DNA of 64,000 nucleotides, from NCBI RefSeq assembly GCF_040822085.1, contig NZ_CP162006.1, positions 1,674,001 to 1,738,000 on the forward strand, read 5' to 3'. A program made the position numbers and the translations under genes. The notes under the pieces are model-generated. The model was given only the letters and a program-made list of their open reading frames with translations, was not told where the DNA came from and did not search any database. This DNA comes from Rhodoferax sp. WC2427. GTDB taxonomy: Bacteria; Pseudomonadota; Gammaproteobacteria; Burkholderiales; Burkholderiaceae_C. How positions within the stretch are numbered: the first letter of the stretch is position 1; the number at the start of each line of letters is the position of its first letter. This document shows, piece by piece, positions 7,391 through 16,985 of this stretch.

Positions 7391-8599
7391 TTAAGTCTTC
7401 AAAAACAAATCCCGGTCCGGCGCAAAGTTGGCATGCAGCGGCAGCAGCGCGCCGCCCAAAGCCCGGGCATCCGAGCCGATGCTGCCCGCTACCAGCTCGG
7501 TGCGCCACAGGCCTTCCCAGTTGAAGTGGGCCAGCGCCAGGCGGGTGCGCTCCAGCAGCAGCTCCAGCAGGGGACGGCACAGCGAGCCGTCGATGACCAC
7601 GGCTTCCAGGTCGAGAAACGCGGTGCCACTGACCACGCAGTGCGCCAACGCCGCAGCGGCCTGGGCCACCCAGGCCTGGGTCTCGGCCACAAACGGGGCC
7701 ATGAGCGCCCGGTCGTCGTAGGCGGCAGTGGGGTCCAGGCCTTTGCCCAGCAGGCGCTGCTCCAGCTCCCACAGCGAGGCGTGGGCCACCAGCTGGTCGG
7801 GTGCGCTGCCGGGCGTGGTGGCCAGTTGCATGGGCAAAGAGGCGACCGCGCCCGCGTTGCCGTGCAAGCCACCGTGCAGGTGCGAGTTGACTACCAGGCC
7901 CCCGCCCACAAAGGTGTCGATAAAGATGTACAAAAAAGTCTTCAGATCGCGGCCCCGGCCCGCCACCAGCTCGGCCACGCAGGCCGCCGCGGTGTCTTTG
8001 GCAAAGCTCACGGGCAGGTCGGTCATGGCCTGCACCGCCGCACCCAGGTCCAGGGCGTTCCAGGCGCTGGACTGCGCGTCCGACAGGCCCAGCATCTTGT
8101 GCCAGCCGCCCATCTGGAAGGGCGCGGCCACGCCGATGCCCACCAGCCGCGACTGCAGCGGCCCCAGGCTGTCGCGCAGGGTGTGCATGTGCTCGGCCAG
8201 CGCGGGCAGCAGGACCGTGGTGTCGGGGAACACATAGGGCAGGGTGACGCGTTGGCGTACTTTGCCGGTGAAGTCGACCAGCAGCCAGTCGGTGTTGCGG
8301 CGTCCTACCTTGATGCCGATGGAGAAGGCCCCGTCGGGGTTCAGCGCCAGCGGCACCGAGGGCTGGCCAATGCGTCCGCGCACCGGTTGGTGGCGCAGCA
8401 GCAGGTCGTCTTCTTCCAGGCGGTTGGTGATCAGGCCGATGGTCTGGGCCGTGAGGTGGGTGAGGCGGGCCAGGTCGGCCTTGGGCAGGCTGCCGTGCTG
8501 GCGGATGGCCTGCAGCACCACCCGTTCGTTGAACTGCCGCATCCCGACGTGGTTGGAGCCACGCGGGCGCAGCAGGGGAGGGGCGAGTTGGGCGTTCAT
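7391..8599 (-). CDS. ROK family transcriptional regulator
   Basis: 402-residue ROK repressor. The N-terminal winged HTH (about 20-80: MRQFNERVVLQAIRQHGSLPKADLARLTHLTAQTIGLI) is followed by an ASKHA sugar-kinase-like domain with a degenerate phosphate motif and a VGGGLVVNSHLHGG segment. The start codon overlaps the stop of the mutarotase gene upstream by 4 bases (ATGA). It is the last gene of a sugar ABC operon, so it probably senses the imported sugar or its phosphate and represses the operon at the inverted repeat 12011-12035. It resembles FrcR-type regulators of fructose import. Confidence 0.88.
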   Translation of the reverse strand: MNAQLAPPLLRPRGSNHVGMRQFNERVVLQAIRQHGSLPKADLARLTHLTAQTIGLITNRLEEDDLLLRHQPVRGRIGQPSVPLALNPDGAFSIGIKVGRRNTDWLLVDFTGKVRQRVTLPYVFPDTTVLLPALAEHMHTLRDSLGPLQSRLVGIGVAAPFQMGGWHKMLGLSDAQSSAWNALDLGAAVQAMTDLPVSFAKDTAAACVAELVAGRGRDLKTFLYIFIDTFVGGGLVVNSHLHGGLHGNAGAVASLPMQLATTPGSAPDQLVAHASLWELEQRLLGKGLDPTAAYDDRALMAPFVAETQAWVAQAAAALAHCVVSGTAFLDLEAVVIDGSLCRPLLELLLERTRLALAHFNWEGLWRTELVAGSIGSDARALGGALLPLHANFAPDRDLFLKT

Positions 8600-9048
8600 G
8601 TCCGCAGATTTTCGCCGATGACTCCTTTGCGCAGAATGAAGTTGCCGAAGGGCTGCAACTCGCCCGTCAGCACGATGGCGTAGACATTCGCCACGCGTTC
8701 ATAAAACGCAAAGCGTTCAATCGGCTCGGCCTGCTGGCCCGGCAGCAGGCTGGGCTGGAGCATGTCCAGCACCTCGCGCTGCAAGGCGGAGCGGTAGGGC
8801 GCAGTGGTGCCAGAGACCTGCATGAAGGCCACCGGGGCGTCCACGTCGGCCGCCAGCGGCAGCACCGATTCCACCGCCTGCACGGCCCGCTGCATGCCCA
8901 CGCCCGGCAGGTACAGCACCGGCTTGCCTGCGGCCAGGCGCAGGGCCGTGAAGTTGGCATCGGCCAGCAACACGGCGTCGTCGTGCCCCATCTCGGCCAG
9001 CACTTTCAAGAGCTCTGGCGTGAGCAGAGGGTCGATTCCTTTGAGCAT
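8596..9048 (-). CDS. RbsD/FucU family sugar mutarotase
   Basis: 150-residue protein of the RbsD/FucU family: MLKGIDPLLTPELLKVLAEMGHDD at the start (the family GHDD motif with catalytic His), and a C-terminal region with a Tyr-Glu-Arg segment (FYERV) and an ANVYAIVLTGE motif. Family members interconvert alpha and beta anomers of ribose, fucose or related sugars after uptake. It lies between the transporter ATPase and the ROK regulator in one operon. Whether the substrate is ribose, fucose, fructose or another sugar cannot be decided from sequence. Confidence 0.88.
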   Translation of the reverse strand: MLKGIDPLLTPELLKVLAEMGHDDAVLLADANFTALRLAAGKPVLYLPGVGMQRAVQAVESVLPLAADVDAPVAFMQVSGTTAPYRSALQREVLDMLQPSLLPGQQAEPIERFAFYERVANVYAIVLTGELQPFGNFILRKGVIGENLRT

Positions 9049-9058
9049 GTCGGTGACC

Positions 9059-9856
9059 TTAGTGCGCCAGCGACTCGGCGGGCAGCTCGTCCGGGCGGAT
9101 GGCCCCGGTCATGACTGCCACGGTGTCGGCCATGCTGATCTTGTGCGGATTGAGCACGCAGCCGCGCTTGCCCAGGCGGGCCACGTGGATGCGGTCGGCA
9201 ATTTCAAACACATGGGGCATGTTGTGCGAGATCAAGATGACCGACAGACCCTTGTCGCGCACCCGGCGGATCAGGTCCAGCACCATGTTGCCTTCTTTCA
9301 CGCCCAGGGCGGCGGTGGGCTCGTCCATGATGACCACGTGCTGGGCAAAGGCCGCAGCGCGCGATACGGCCACGCACTGGCGCTGGCCGCCGGACAGTGT
9401 TTCCACCGCCTGCGTCATGGAGCGGATGCCGACCTTCAGGTCTTTCATGCGGGAGATGCTTTCTTCCAGCATCCGCTTTTTGTCCAGCATGCGCAGCACG
9501 TTGCCAGCAAAGCCGGGGCGGCGGATTTCGCGGCCCAGGAACAGGTTTTCCGAGATCGACATGGCCGCGGCCACGGCCAGATCCTGGTACACCGTCTCAA
9601 TCCCGGCTTGGCGGGCATCCATGGGACTCTTGAAGTGGATCTGCTTGCCGTCCAGCAGGATCTCGCCTTCGTCGGGGATGGTGGCACCGGACAGGCACTT
9701 GATCAGCGAGGACTTGCCTGCACCGTTGTCGCCGATCACGGCCAGGATCTCGCCTTCGCGCAGTTCCAGGTCGGCACCGTCGAGGGCCGTGACCTGGCCG
9801 TAGCGCTTGATCAGGCCGGTGGCCTTCATCACGATTTTGTGTTGGGGAGCAGACAT
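9059..9856 (-). CDS. frcA: sugar ABC transporter ATP-binding protein (FrcA type)
   Basis: 265-residue ATPase with a single nucleotide-binding domain. Walker A is GDNGAGKSS (42-50), signature LSGGQRQ (154-160), Walker B VVIMDEP (174-180) and H-switch His211. Ribose-type importers usually have duplicated ATPases (RbsA, XylG); the single-domain form is typical of FrcA of the rhizobial fructose importer. Its ATG overlaps the permease stop by one base (TAATG), so translation is coupled. The gene name is assigned by architecture only. Confidence 0.85.
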   Translation of the reverse strand: MSAPQHKIVMKATGLIKRYGQVTALDGADLELREGEILAVIGDNGAGKSSLIKCLSGATIPDEGEILLDGKQIHFKSPMDARQAGIETVYQDLAVAAAMSISENLFLGREIRRPGFAGNVLRMLDKKRMLEESISRMKDLKVGIRSMTQAVETLSGGQRQCVAVSRAAAFAQHVVIMDEPTAALGVKEGNMVLDLIRRVRDKGLSVILISHNMPHVFEIADRIHVARLGKRGCVLNPHKISMADTVAVMTGAIRPDELPAESLAH

Positions 9857-10815
9857 TAACGGCCTCCTTTGCGGGACAACTGGTCGATAGCGACCGCCAA
9901 AATCACCAAGATGCCGGTGATCAGCACCTGGTACACCGATTGCACACCCATCAGCGTCAAGCCGTTGCGCAGCACGCCGACGATGATGGCGCCCACCAGG
10001 GTGCCCAGGATCACGCCACGGCCACCAAACAGGCTGGTGCCGCCCAGCACCACGGCGGTGATGGCATCCAGATTTTCGGTCTGTCCGGCGTTCGGGTCAC
10101 CGGCACCGGTACGTGCCACCGACAGCAGCGAGGCCACGCCGTACAAGATGCCGGCCAGCACATACACGCCCAGCAAGACGCGCTCGGTGGGGATACCGGT
10201 GAGGCGTGTGGCTTCGGGGTTGTTACCCACCGCGTACACGTGGCGACCGGCGGCGGTTTCGCGCAGGTAGAACCAGATGCCGCCGTACAGTGCCAGCATC
10301 AGCAGCGTGCTGTAGGCCACGGCCGTGCCGCCCACCTGGAAGGTGTTGCCCAGGGCCGTCATCAATGGAGGCACGTCGGTGATGGTCTGCGAATTGGAGT
10401 ACAGCTGGGTGATGGCGAAAGCAATGTTCAATGTGCCCAGGGTGACGATGAACGGCGGCAGCTTGATGCGCGTCACCAACAAGCCGTTGAGCAGACCGAA
10501 CGCGGCCGTGGCGGCAATGCCGCACAAGATGGCCAGTGCCGGTGGCAGGCCCAAATCGCTGGAGAGCTTGGTCATGACGATGCCGCCCAGGGCCATCACC
10601 ATCCCGCACGACAGGTCGATACCGGCCGTCAAAATAATCAGGGTCTGGCCAATGGCGATCACGCCGACCACGGTGACCTGTTGCAGGATCAGCGAGAAGT
10701 TGGTCGCCGACAAAAAGCGTTCGCTCTGGGTGGCGAAGACGATGCAGGCGATCAGCAGGGCAATGAACGGCCCGAGCGTGCCAATCGGCGGTAGTTTTTC
10801 TTTGAGTGTGCTCAC
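9856..10815 (-). CDS. frcC: sugar ABC transporter permease (FrcC/RbsC type)
   Basis: 319-residue inner-membrane permease of the BPD_transp_2 (RbsC/XylH/FrcC) family with about eight to ten hydrophobic segments and the conserved GIDLSCGMVMALGG and VVLGGTSLFGGRG loops. It forms the channel through which the sugar delivered by the binding protein passes, powered by the adjacent ATPase. A hairpin terminator-like structure separates it from the binding-protein gene upstream. Confidence 0.9.
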   Translation of the reverse strand: MSTLKEKLPPIGTLGPFIALLIACIVFATQSERFLSATNFSLILQQVTVVGVIAIGQTLIILTAGIDLSCGMVMALGGIVMTKLSSDLGLPPALAILCGIAATAAFGLLNGLLVTRIKLPPFIVTLGTLNIAFAITQLYSNSQTITDVPPLMTALGNTFQVGGTAVAYSTLLMLALYGGIWFYLRETAAGRHVYAVGNNPEATRLTGIPTERVLLGVYVLAGILYGVASLLSVARTGAGDPNAGQTENLDAITAVVLGGTSLFGGRGVILGTLVGAIIVGVLRNGLTLMGVQSVYQVLITGILVILAVAIDQLSRKGGR

Positions 10816-10838
10816 GGTGTGCCTTAAAAAATGGGTTG

Positions 10839-10873
10839 AAAAAACGGGGCAGCCGGTGTGGGTGGCTGCCCCG
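10839..10873 (-). terminator. intercistronic hairpin with T-tract between frcB and frcC
   Basis: Perfect 10-bp stem CGGGGCAGCC/GGCTGCCCCG (10845-10854 and 10864-10873) with a 9-base loop, followed on the minus strand by six T. It should partly terminate transcription and protect the 3' end of the binding-protein message, giving more binding protein than permease. Confidence 0.7.
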
Positions 10874-10907
10874 GCGGGTGCTAGTGGGTACTAGTCAGGC
10901 AAAGAAA

Positions 10908-11906
10908 TTACTTGTTGCCCCAGCACAGGTCCATACCAACTTTGGTGTCCTTGCTTTCCACGCCTGCCTGGGGCTTGTCGGTGATCAGGGTCACGCCGGT
11001 GTCGGTGTAGCCGGTGGCCTTCTTGCCGTCTTTGGCGAATGCCACACCAGCAGCCACGCCCATGCTGGCCATCTTCAGCGGGTACTGTTGCGAGGTGGCG
11101 GCGATCATGCCGGCCTTGACGTTCTTGACACCGGCGCAGCCGCCGTCCACCGACACGATCAGCACGCCTTTTTCCTTGCCAGCAGCCTTCAGCGCCTGGT
11201 AGGCACCGGCAGCGGCGGGTTCGTTGATGGTGTAGAGCACGTTGATGTCGGGGTTCTTTTGCAGGCAGTTTTCCATGGCGGTCTGGCCCTTGGCCTGGTC
11301 GCCAAAGCTGTCGGCCATGCAGACGATTTCAGCCGTCTTGGAGAGTTCGTTGCTCTTGGCATCGGCAGCAGCCAGGCCAAAGCCGTTCATGAAGCCGTTG
11401 TGGCGTTGCGCGCCCACGGGGTGGCCGGGGAACAGGTCGAGCGTGGCGATCTTGGCGGGCTTGCCAGCCATCACGGCCTTGGCGTACTGGCCGATCAGGA
11501 TGCCGGCCTTGTAGTTGTCGGTGGCAAACAGGGCGTCGGTGCCTTCCACGGGGTCGGTCGGGCTGTCCAGGGCGATGAACATCACGCCTTGGGCCTGGGC
11601 CTTCTTGATGGCGGGGATGATGGCCTTGGAGTCATTGGGGGTGATCATGATGGTCTTGGCGCCCGCTGCAATCATGTTTTCAATAGCGGTGATCTGGCCG
11701 GCGTTGTCGCCGTCTTGCTTGCCAGCGGCGCTGAGCAGCTTGGCACCGAGTTTCTTGGCTTCGGCTTGCGCACCTTCCTTCATCTTCACGAAAAATGGGT
11801 TCGTTTCGGTCTTGGTGATCAGGCCGATCACGGGTTCTGCAGCACACGCCGTGGTGGCGGCAAAAGCCAGAGCGGACAGCACCAGGGTGGCGGTAGATTT
11901 TTTCAT
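10908..11906 (-). CDS. frcB: sugar ABC transporter substrate-binding protein (FrcB type)
   Basis: 332-residue periplasmic binding protein of the ribose/galactose (Peripla_BP_4) family. It has a Sec signal peptide (MKKSTATLVLSALAFAATTACA, cleavage before Glu-Pro) and then the typical first strand VIGLITKTETNPFFVKMKEGAQ, with DSPTD and VSVDGG ligand-binding segments. The start at 11906 is chosen for its AGGAGACAAC ribosome binding site and the signal peptide; a longer reading from 11981 lacks both. It is the first gene of the operon and is preceded by a promoter with an overlapping inverted repeat. Ligand predicted to be fructose or a related monosaccharide, by family resemblance only. Confidence 0.9.
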   Translation of the reverse strand: MKKSTATLVLSALAFAATTACAAEPVIGLITKTETNPFFVKMKEGAQAEAKKLGAKLLSAAGKQDGDNAGQITAIENMIAAGAKTIMITPNDSKAIIPAIKKAQAQGVMFIALDSPTDPVEGTDALFATDNYKAGILIGQYAKAVMAGKPAKIATLDLFPGHPVGAQRHNGFMNGFGLAAADAKSNELSKTAEIVCMADSFGDQAKGQTAMENCLQKNPDINVLYTINEPAAAGAYQALKAAGKEKGVLIVSVDGGCAGVKNVKAGMIAATSQQYPLKMASMGVAAGVAFAKDGKKATGYTDTGVTLITDKPQAGVESKDTKVGMDLCWGNK

Positions 11907-11992
11907 GTTGTCTCCTAGAGAGGGGTGAACGCAAGGGTTCGGTTGGGGAACAGGGTCCAGCGGGAGTGTGAGGTTTTTCACGCTGGTGCTGA

Positions 11993-12035
11993 ACTATAAA
12001 ACGATGGGACTAACTAAATCAAGTTGCTTTAGTTA
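11993..12035 (-). promoter_or_regulatory. promoter of the sugar ABC operon with ROK-type inverted repeat
   Basis: On the minus strand, TTGATT (12017-12022) and TATAGT (11993-11998) are separated by 18 bases. The inverted repeat TAACTAAA (12011-12018)/TTTAGTTA (12028-12035), spacer 9, covers the -35 element. The TTAGTT/AACTAA arms resemble operators of ROK repressors such as XylR. Binding here would block RNA polymerase. Confidence 0.6.
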
Positions 12036-12144
12036 TCGGAAACCCTAGGTTTTTGAACTAATTGGTGGCGCCCGACCCATCCCCTACACTTTGCGCGGTT
12101 CGGCATTTATTCTTGTACGTAGTTGCCCTGTAGGGCCCACTTTT

Positions 12145-13341
12145 ATGATCATCACCAGCCTGCTCGACACCGACCTCTACAAGTTCACGATGATGCAGGT
12201 GGTGTTACACCATTTCCCTGCGTCGCAGGTGCAGTACCGCTTCAAATGCCGCAACCCCGGCGTGCAGTTGGCACCGTTCGTGGCCGAGATCCAGGACGAG
12301 ATACGCGGGCTGTGCCGCCTGGGTTTCAGCGAGGCCGAGCTGGGTTATCTGCGCTCCATGCGCTTCATCAAGAGTGATTTTGTGGACTTTCTGGGGCTGT
12401 TTCGGCTCAACGAGAAGTACATCACCGTGACCCCGCTGCCCAATGGCGAGATCGACATCTCCATCCAGGGCCCGTGGCTGCACGTGATCCTGTTCGAGAT
12501 CCCGGTGCTGGCCATCGTCAACGAGGTGTACTTTCGCCACGCCAGCACCATGCCCAGCTTCACCCAGGCCCGCCAGCGGCTGCAGGACAAGATCGTGCAA
12601 CTGCGCGGCGACGGCCTGGCCGAGCTCAAGATTGCCGACTACGGCACCCGCCGCCGCTATAGCAAGGCCTGGCACGAAGAGGTGTTGCGCACCCTGGTGG
12701 CGCAGCTAGGGTCTGGCTCCCAGGGGCAGTTTGCGGGCACCAGCAATGTCCTGTTTGCCATGCAACTGGGCCTGACCCCGCTGGGCACCATGGCCCACGA
12801 GTACCTGCAGGCCTGCCAGGCGCTGGGGCCGCGCCTGCGCGACAGCCAGGTGTTCGGTTTCGAGATGTGGGCCAAGGAGTACCGCGGCGATTTGGGCATC
12901 GCGCTGAGCGACGTGTACGGCATGGATGCCTTCTTGCGCGACTTCGACATGTACTTCTGCAAGCTCTTCGACGGCGCGCGCCACGACAGCGGCGACCCGT
13001 TCCAGTGGGGCGAACGCCTGCTGGCGCATTACAAGAAGAACCGTGTCGACCCGCTGACCAAGGTGCTGATCTTCAGCGATGGCCTCACCGTGCCGCGCAC
13101 CATTGCGCTGTACCAGCAGTTCCGGGGCCGCTGCCTGCTGGCCTTTGGCATTGGCACCAACCTGACCAACGACATGGGCGACCCGCCGCTGCACGTGCCA
13201 TTGCAGATCGTCATCAAGATGATCCGCTGCAACGGCCAGCCCGTGGCCAAGCTGTCGGATTCACCGGGCAAGAACATGTGCGAGGACGAGAAGTACGTGG
13301 GCTACCTGCGCCAGGTGTTCGAGATCGAGACCGCCCCATGA
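12145..13341 (+). CDS. pncB: nicotinate phosphoribosyltransferase
   Basis: 398 residues, close to the 400 of E. coli PncB. It converts nicotinate, PRPP and ATP to nicotinate mononucleotide in NAD salvage. Characteristic segments include [13 protein letters not shown] at the N-terminus, [10 protein letters not shown], the GTSNV loop with GTMAHE (the region of the regulatory phospho-histidine), and the C-terminal [20 protein letters not shown]. The start at 12145 gives the canonical [13 protein letters not shown]; a longer in-frame extension from 12091 is not family-like. The stop overlaps the ATG of the following transporter gene. Confidence 0.95.
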   Translation: MIITSLLDTDLYKFTMMQVVLHHFPASQVQYRFKCRNPGVQLAPFVAEIQDEIRGLCRLGFSEAELGYLRSMRFIKSDFVDFLGLFRLNEKYITVTPLPNGEIDISIQGPWLHVILFEIPVLAIVNEVYFRHASTMPSFTQARQRLQDKIVQLRGDGLAELKIADYGTRRRYSKAWHEEVLRTLVAQLGSGSQGQFAGTSNVLFAMQLGLTPLGTMAHEYLQACQALGPRLRDSQVFGFEMWAKEYRGDLGIALSDVYGMDAFLRDFDMYFCKLFDGARHDSGDPFQWGERLLAHYKKNRVDPLTKVLIFSDGLTVPRTIALYQQFRGRCLLAFGIGTNLTNDMGDPPLHVPLQIVIKMIRCNGQPVAKLSDSPGKNMCEDEKYVGYLRQVFEIETAP

Positions 13342-14675
13342 GCGGCGCTGGCATGTCCGCGGTCTGGGGCATCCCGTTCGCGGGCATTTTGCTGTCGATT
13401 GCGCTGTGCCCGCTATGGGCACCGGGCTTTTGGCACCACCATTTCGGCAAAGTGTCGGCAGCGTGGTCGCTGGCTTTTTTGCTGCCATTGGCTTGGGTGT
13501 TCGGGTGGGATGCTGCGGCCCATAGCCTGGTGCATGCGCTGCTGGCCGAATACCTGCCGTTCATCATTTTGCTGACCGCGCTCTACACCGTGGCCGGCGG
13601 CATTTTTATCCGCGGCAACCTGCACGGCAGCCCGCGCCTGAACGTGGCGCTGCTGGCCATTGGTGCGGCACTGGCCAGCGTGATGGGCACCACCGGCGCC
13701 TCTATGCTGATGCTGCGCCCGCTGCTGCGCGCCAACGACAACCGCATCCACAAGGTGCACGTGGTGGTGTTCTTCATCTTCATCGTCTCCAACGCCGGGG
13801 GGGCGCTGACCCCGCTGGGCGATCCGCCGCTGTTTTTGGGATTTTTGCAGGGCGTGGACTTCTTCTGGACCGTAGGCCACCTGTGGCAGCCCACGCTGTT
13901 TTTGGTCGGCGTGCTGCTGGCGTTGTGCTTCGCCATCGACCGCTACTACTACGCCAAAGAGGGCGTGCTGCCGGTGGACCCCACGCCCGACACCCCACGC
14001 ATCGGCTTTGACGGCGGCGTGAACTTTGCGCTGCTGGGCGCGGTGGTGGGGCTGGTGCTGCTCAGCGGCTTCTGGAAGTCGCCCGTGGTGTTCCACGTGG
14101 CCGGGGCCGAGGTGGGCTTGCCGGGGCTGGTGCGCGACGCGGGCCTGGTGCTGGTGACCCTGCTGTCGCTGCGCTGGACCCCGGCCCAGGTGCATGCCGA
14201 CAACCAATTCAGCTGGGGCCCGATGCTGGAAGTGGCCAAGCTGTTTGCAGGCATCTTCCTGACCATCATCCCGGTGATCGCCTTGCTGCGCGAGGGCCTG
14301 CACGGCCCGTTTGGCGCGGTGGTGGCCGCCGTCACCCGGCCCAATGGCACGCCCGACCCGGCCATGTACTTCTGGGCCAGCGGCTTGCTCAGCTCGTTTC
14401 TGGACAACGCGCCCACCTACCTGGTGTTTTTCAACACCGCCGGTGGCGACGCGCCTACGCTGATGACCACGCTGGCCCCCACGCTCATGGCGGTGTCTGC
14501 CGGTTCGGTCTTCATGGGGGCCAACAGCTACATCGGCAACGCGCCCAATATGATGGTCAAAGCCATTGCCGAGCAGCGCGGTGTGGCCATGCCCAGCTTT
14601 TTTGGCTACATGGCCTGGTCGTGTGCCATTCTGGTCCCCCTGTTTTTCGTGATCACCCTCATTTGGTTCAAATAA
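13338..14675 (+). CDS. sodium:proton antiporter / CitMHS-like membrane transporter
   Basis: 445-residue polytopic inner-membrane protein with about 11-12 hydrophobic segments. The patterns [23 protein letters not shown] and [15 protein letters not shown] are typical of the NhaD/ArsB/CitM (ion transporter) superfamily as found in proteins annotated as sodium:proton antiporters. It starts at the ATG overlapping the pncB stop (ATGA), with an internal ATG 15 bases on as an alternative. It ends directly before the next gene (TAA then ATG with no gap), so pncB, this gene and the dehydrogenase form an operon. The transported ion is not established. Confidence 0.8.
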   Translation: MSGAGMSAVWGIPFAGILLSIALCPLWAPGFWHHHFGKVSAAWSLAFLLPLAWVFGWDAAAHSLVHALLAEYLPFIILLTALYTVAGGIFIRGNLHGSPRLNVALLAIGAALASVMGTTGASMLMLRPLLRANDNRIHKVHVVVFFIFIVSNAGGALTPLGDPPLFLGFLQGVDFFWTVGHLWQPTLFLVGVLLALCFAIDRYYYAKEGVLPVDPTPDTPRIGFDGGVNFALLGAVVGLVLLSGFWKSPVVFHVAGAEVGLPGLVRDAGLVLVTLLSLRWTPAQVHADNQFSWGPMLEVAKLFAGIFLTIIPVIALLREGLHGPFGAVVAAVTRPNGTPDPAMYFWASGLLSSFLDNAPTYLVFFNTAGGDAPTLMTTLAPTLMAVSAGSVFMGANSYIGNAPNMMVKAIAEQRGVAMPSFFGYMAWSCAILVPLFFVITLIWFK

Positions 14676-15662
14676 ATGCCCAAACCCGCCATCCTGGTCG
14701 CCCGCAAAATCTTCCCCGCCACCCTTGCCGCGCTGGAGCAGCATTTCGAGGTGGAGTCCAACCAGGAAGATGCCTCCTGGAGCAAGGCCGAGCTGATTGC
14801 CCGGCTGCAGGGCAAGGTGGGGGCCTTCACCACCGGCAGCGAGCGCATCGACGCCGAGCTGCTGGCCGCCTGCCCTTTATTGCGCATCTGCGCCAACATG
14901 GCCGTGGGCTACAACAACTTTGACATCGACGCGATGAGCGCCGCGGGCGTGCTGGCCACCAACGCCCCCGACGTGCTCACCGAGACCACCGCCGACTTCG
15001 GCTTCGCCCTGCTGATGGCCACCGCCCGCCGCATCAGCGAGAGCGAGCATTTTCTGCGCGCCGGGCTGTGGAAGAAGTGGAGCTACGACATGTTTGCCGG
15101 GGCCGAGATCCACGGCAGCACCCTGGGCATCATTGGCATGGGCCGCATTGGCCAGGGCATTGCCAAGCGCGGGGCCCATGGCTTTGGCATGAAGGTGGTC
15201 TACCACAACCGCAGCCAGCTCGATGCCGCCACCGAGGCCGACTGCAAGGCCCGTTTTGTCTCCAAAGAAGAGCTGCTGAAGACCGCCGACCACGTGGTGC
15301 TGGTGGTGCCGTATTCCGCCGCCTCGCACCACACCATCGGCGCGGCCGAGCTGGCGTTAATAAAGCCCACCGCCACCCTGGTCAACATCGCGCGCGGCGG
15401 CATCGTGGACGACGCGGCCCTGGCCGTGGCCCTGCGTGAGGGCCGCATTGCCGCCGCCGGGCTGGACGTGTTCGAGGGCGAGCCCAGCGTGCACCCCGAC
15501 CTGCTGACTGTGCCCAACGTGGTGCTGACCCCGCACATCGCCAGCGCCACCGTGGCCACCCGCATGGCCATGGCCCAGCTGGCCGCCGACAACCTGGTCG
15601 GATTTCTTATACAAAACAAGCCTCTCACGCCCATCAATGCGGCGCAAGTAGCTAGAAAATAG
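14676..15662 (+). CDS. D-2-hydroxyacid dehydrogenase (glyoxylate/hydroxypyruvate reductase type)
   Basis: 328-residue NAD(P)-dependent D-isomer-specific dehydrogenase similar to GhrB/GyaR. Substrate motif NMAVGYNN (74-81), Rossmann motif GMGRIG (154-159), NADP-preferring His-Asn-Arg-Ser after strand beta2 (177-180), and the catalytic triad Arg240 (NIARGG), Glu269 (FEGEP) and His287 (TPHIAS). It probably reduces glyoxylate or hydroxypyruvate. The last codons and the stop (AAQVARK then TAG) are supplied by a copy of the interspersed repeat, so the C-terminus looks remodelled. Confidence 0.9.
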   Translation: MPKPAILVARKIFPATLAALEQHFEVESNQEDASWSKAELIARLQGKVGAFTTGSERIDAELLAACPLLRICANMAVGYNNFDIDAMSAAGVLATNAPDVLTETTADFGFALLMATARRISESEHFLRAGLWKKWSYDMFAGAEIHGSTLGIIGMGRIGQGIAKRGAHGFGMKVVYHNRSQLDAATEADCKARFVSKEELLKTADHVVLVVPYSAASHHTIGAAELALIKPTATLVNIARGGIVDDAALAVALREGRIAAAGLDVFEGEPSVHPDLLTVPNVVLTPHIASATVATRMAMAQLAADNLVGFLIQNKPLTPINAAQVARK

Positions 15663-15672
15663 ATAGCATTAA
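15623..15672 (+). repeat. interspersed repeat copy forming the 3' end of the dehydrogenase gene
   Basis: CTCACGCCCATCAATGCGGC followed by GCAAGTAGCTAGAAAATAGATAGCATTAA. It contains both parts of the family element (the ACGCCCAT half and the TAGCTA...ATAGC palindrome) and encodes the final eight residues plus stop of the hydroxyacid dehydrogenase, then runs up to the rmuC start codon. Confidence 0.65.
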
Positions 15673-16985
15673 TGAGTTTGATTGAATGGGGGCTGCTGGC
15701 GCTGGCCGTACTGAACTTTGCGCTCTTGCTGGCCCTGCTGCTGCGCAAGCCGCCCGAGGCGGATAACGCTGCCCTGGACCGGCTGGAGCGGGGGTTGCGT
15801 GAATCGTCGCGGGCCGACCGCCAAGAGCTGGGCACCAGCTTCGCCAACTTCCAGCGCACCCTGGTGCAGCAAAGTGCCGAGGCCACGCGCACCCAAAACA
15901 CCCAGATCGACGCGCTGGCCCAGCAGCTTGCCTTGCTGCAACGCTCGGTCAGCGACACCCTGAGCACCCAACTCCTGGCCCTGGGCGAGTCCAACGCAAG
16001 GCGCATGGGCGAGGTGCGCGCCACGCTGGAGGCCCAGCTGCAGCAGCTGCAGCAAAGCAACGCCGCCAAGCTGGATGAAATGCGCCAGACCGTGGATGAA
16101 AAGCTGCAGACCACGCTGGAAACCCGCCTGGGCGAAAGCTTCAAGCAGGTGGCCGACCGGCTGGAGCAGGTGCACAAAGGCCTGGGCGAAATGCAGTCGC
16201 TGGCGCAGGGCGTGGGCGACCTGCAGCGCGTGCTGACCAACGTCAAAACCCGCGGCATGTTTGGCGAAGTGCAGCTAGAGAATTTGCTGGAACAGGTGCT
16301 GACGCCTGAGCAGTACGGCAAGCAGATCGAGACCAAGCCGCGCAGCAACCAGCGCGTGGACTTCGCGGTGCGTTTCCCCGGCCGCAGTGCCGACGGCGCG
16401 CCCGTCTGGCTGCCCATCGACGCCAAGTTCCCCCGCGACGACTACGAGCGCCTGCTCGATGCCCACGAGCGGGCCGACGTCGTCGCCGCCGAGGCATCCG
16501 CCAAAGCCCTGGAAGCCCGCATCCGCGCCGAGGCCAAGTCCATCGCCGAGAGCTACCTGGCCCCGCCCCACACCACCGATTTCGCCATCCTGTTTTTGCC
16601 CATCGAGAGCCTTTACGCCGAGGTGCTGCGCCGCCCCGGCCTGATGGACAGCCTGCAGCGCGACTACCGCGTCACCCTGGCAGGCCCCACCACCTTGCTG
16701 GCCATGCTCAACAGCCTGCACATGGGTTTCCGCACCCTGGCGCTGGAGCAGCAGGCCAGTGAAGTGTGGAAGGTGCTGGGCGCGGTGAAAACCGAGTTCG
16801 AACGCTACGGCGAATGGGTCGCCCGCATCCGCGAGCAAGTGCAGAAGGCCTCGGATACGCTGGATAAGGCCGATACCCGCACCCGGCAGATGCGGCGGGC
16901 GCTGAAGGTGGTGGAGGCGTTGCCGGATGCGGAGGCGCAGGCGCTGTTGCCTGTGGGGGGAGATTTGGAGGAGGGGAATGTGTAA
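15672..16985 (+). CDS. rmuC: DNA recombination protein RmuC homologue
   Basis: 437 residues: an N-terminal membrane anchor (about 3-24), a long Gln/Leu-rich coiled coil (about 40-190), then the RmuC nuclease-like core (KTRGMFGEVQLENLLEQVL; RVDFAVRFPG; PIDAKFPRDDYERL). RmuC homologues limit inversions between short inverted repeats, possibly as PD-(D/E)XK-like nucleases at replication forks. The C-terminal residues are Glu-Gly-Asn-Val, and the TAA stop (16983-16985) lies inside the outer core site of an integron-type attC, so a cassette array abuts this gene exactly. Confidence 0.93.
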   Translation: MSLIEWGLLALAVLNFALLLALLLRKPPEADNAALDRLERGLRESSRADRQELGTSFANFQRTLVQQSAEATRTQNTQIDALAQQLALLQRSVSDTLSTQLLALGESNARRMGEVRATLEAQLQQLQQSNAAKLDEMRQTVDEKLQTTLETRLGESFKQVADRLEQVHKGLGEMQSLAQGVGDLQRVLTNVKTRGMFGEVQLENLLEQVLTPEQYGKQIETKPRSNQRVDFAVRFPGRSADGAPVWLPIDAKFPRDDYERLLDAHERADVVAAEASAKALEARIRAEAKSIAESYLAPPHTTDFAILFLPIESLYAEVLRRPGLMDSLQRDYRVTLAGPTTLLAMLNSLHMGFRTLALEQQASEVWKVLGAVKTEFERYGEWVARIREQVQKASDTLDKADTRTRQMRRALKVVEALPDAEAQALLPVGGDLEEGNV

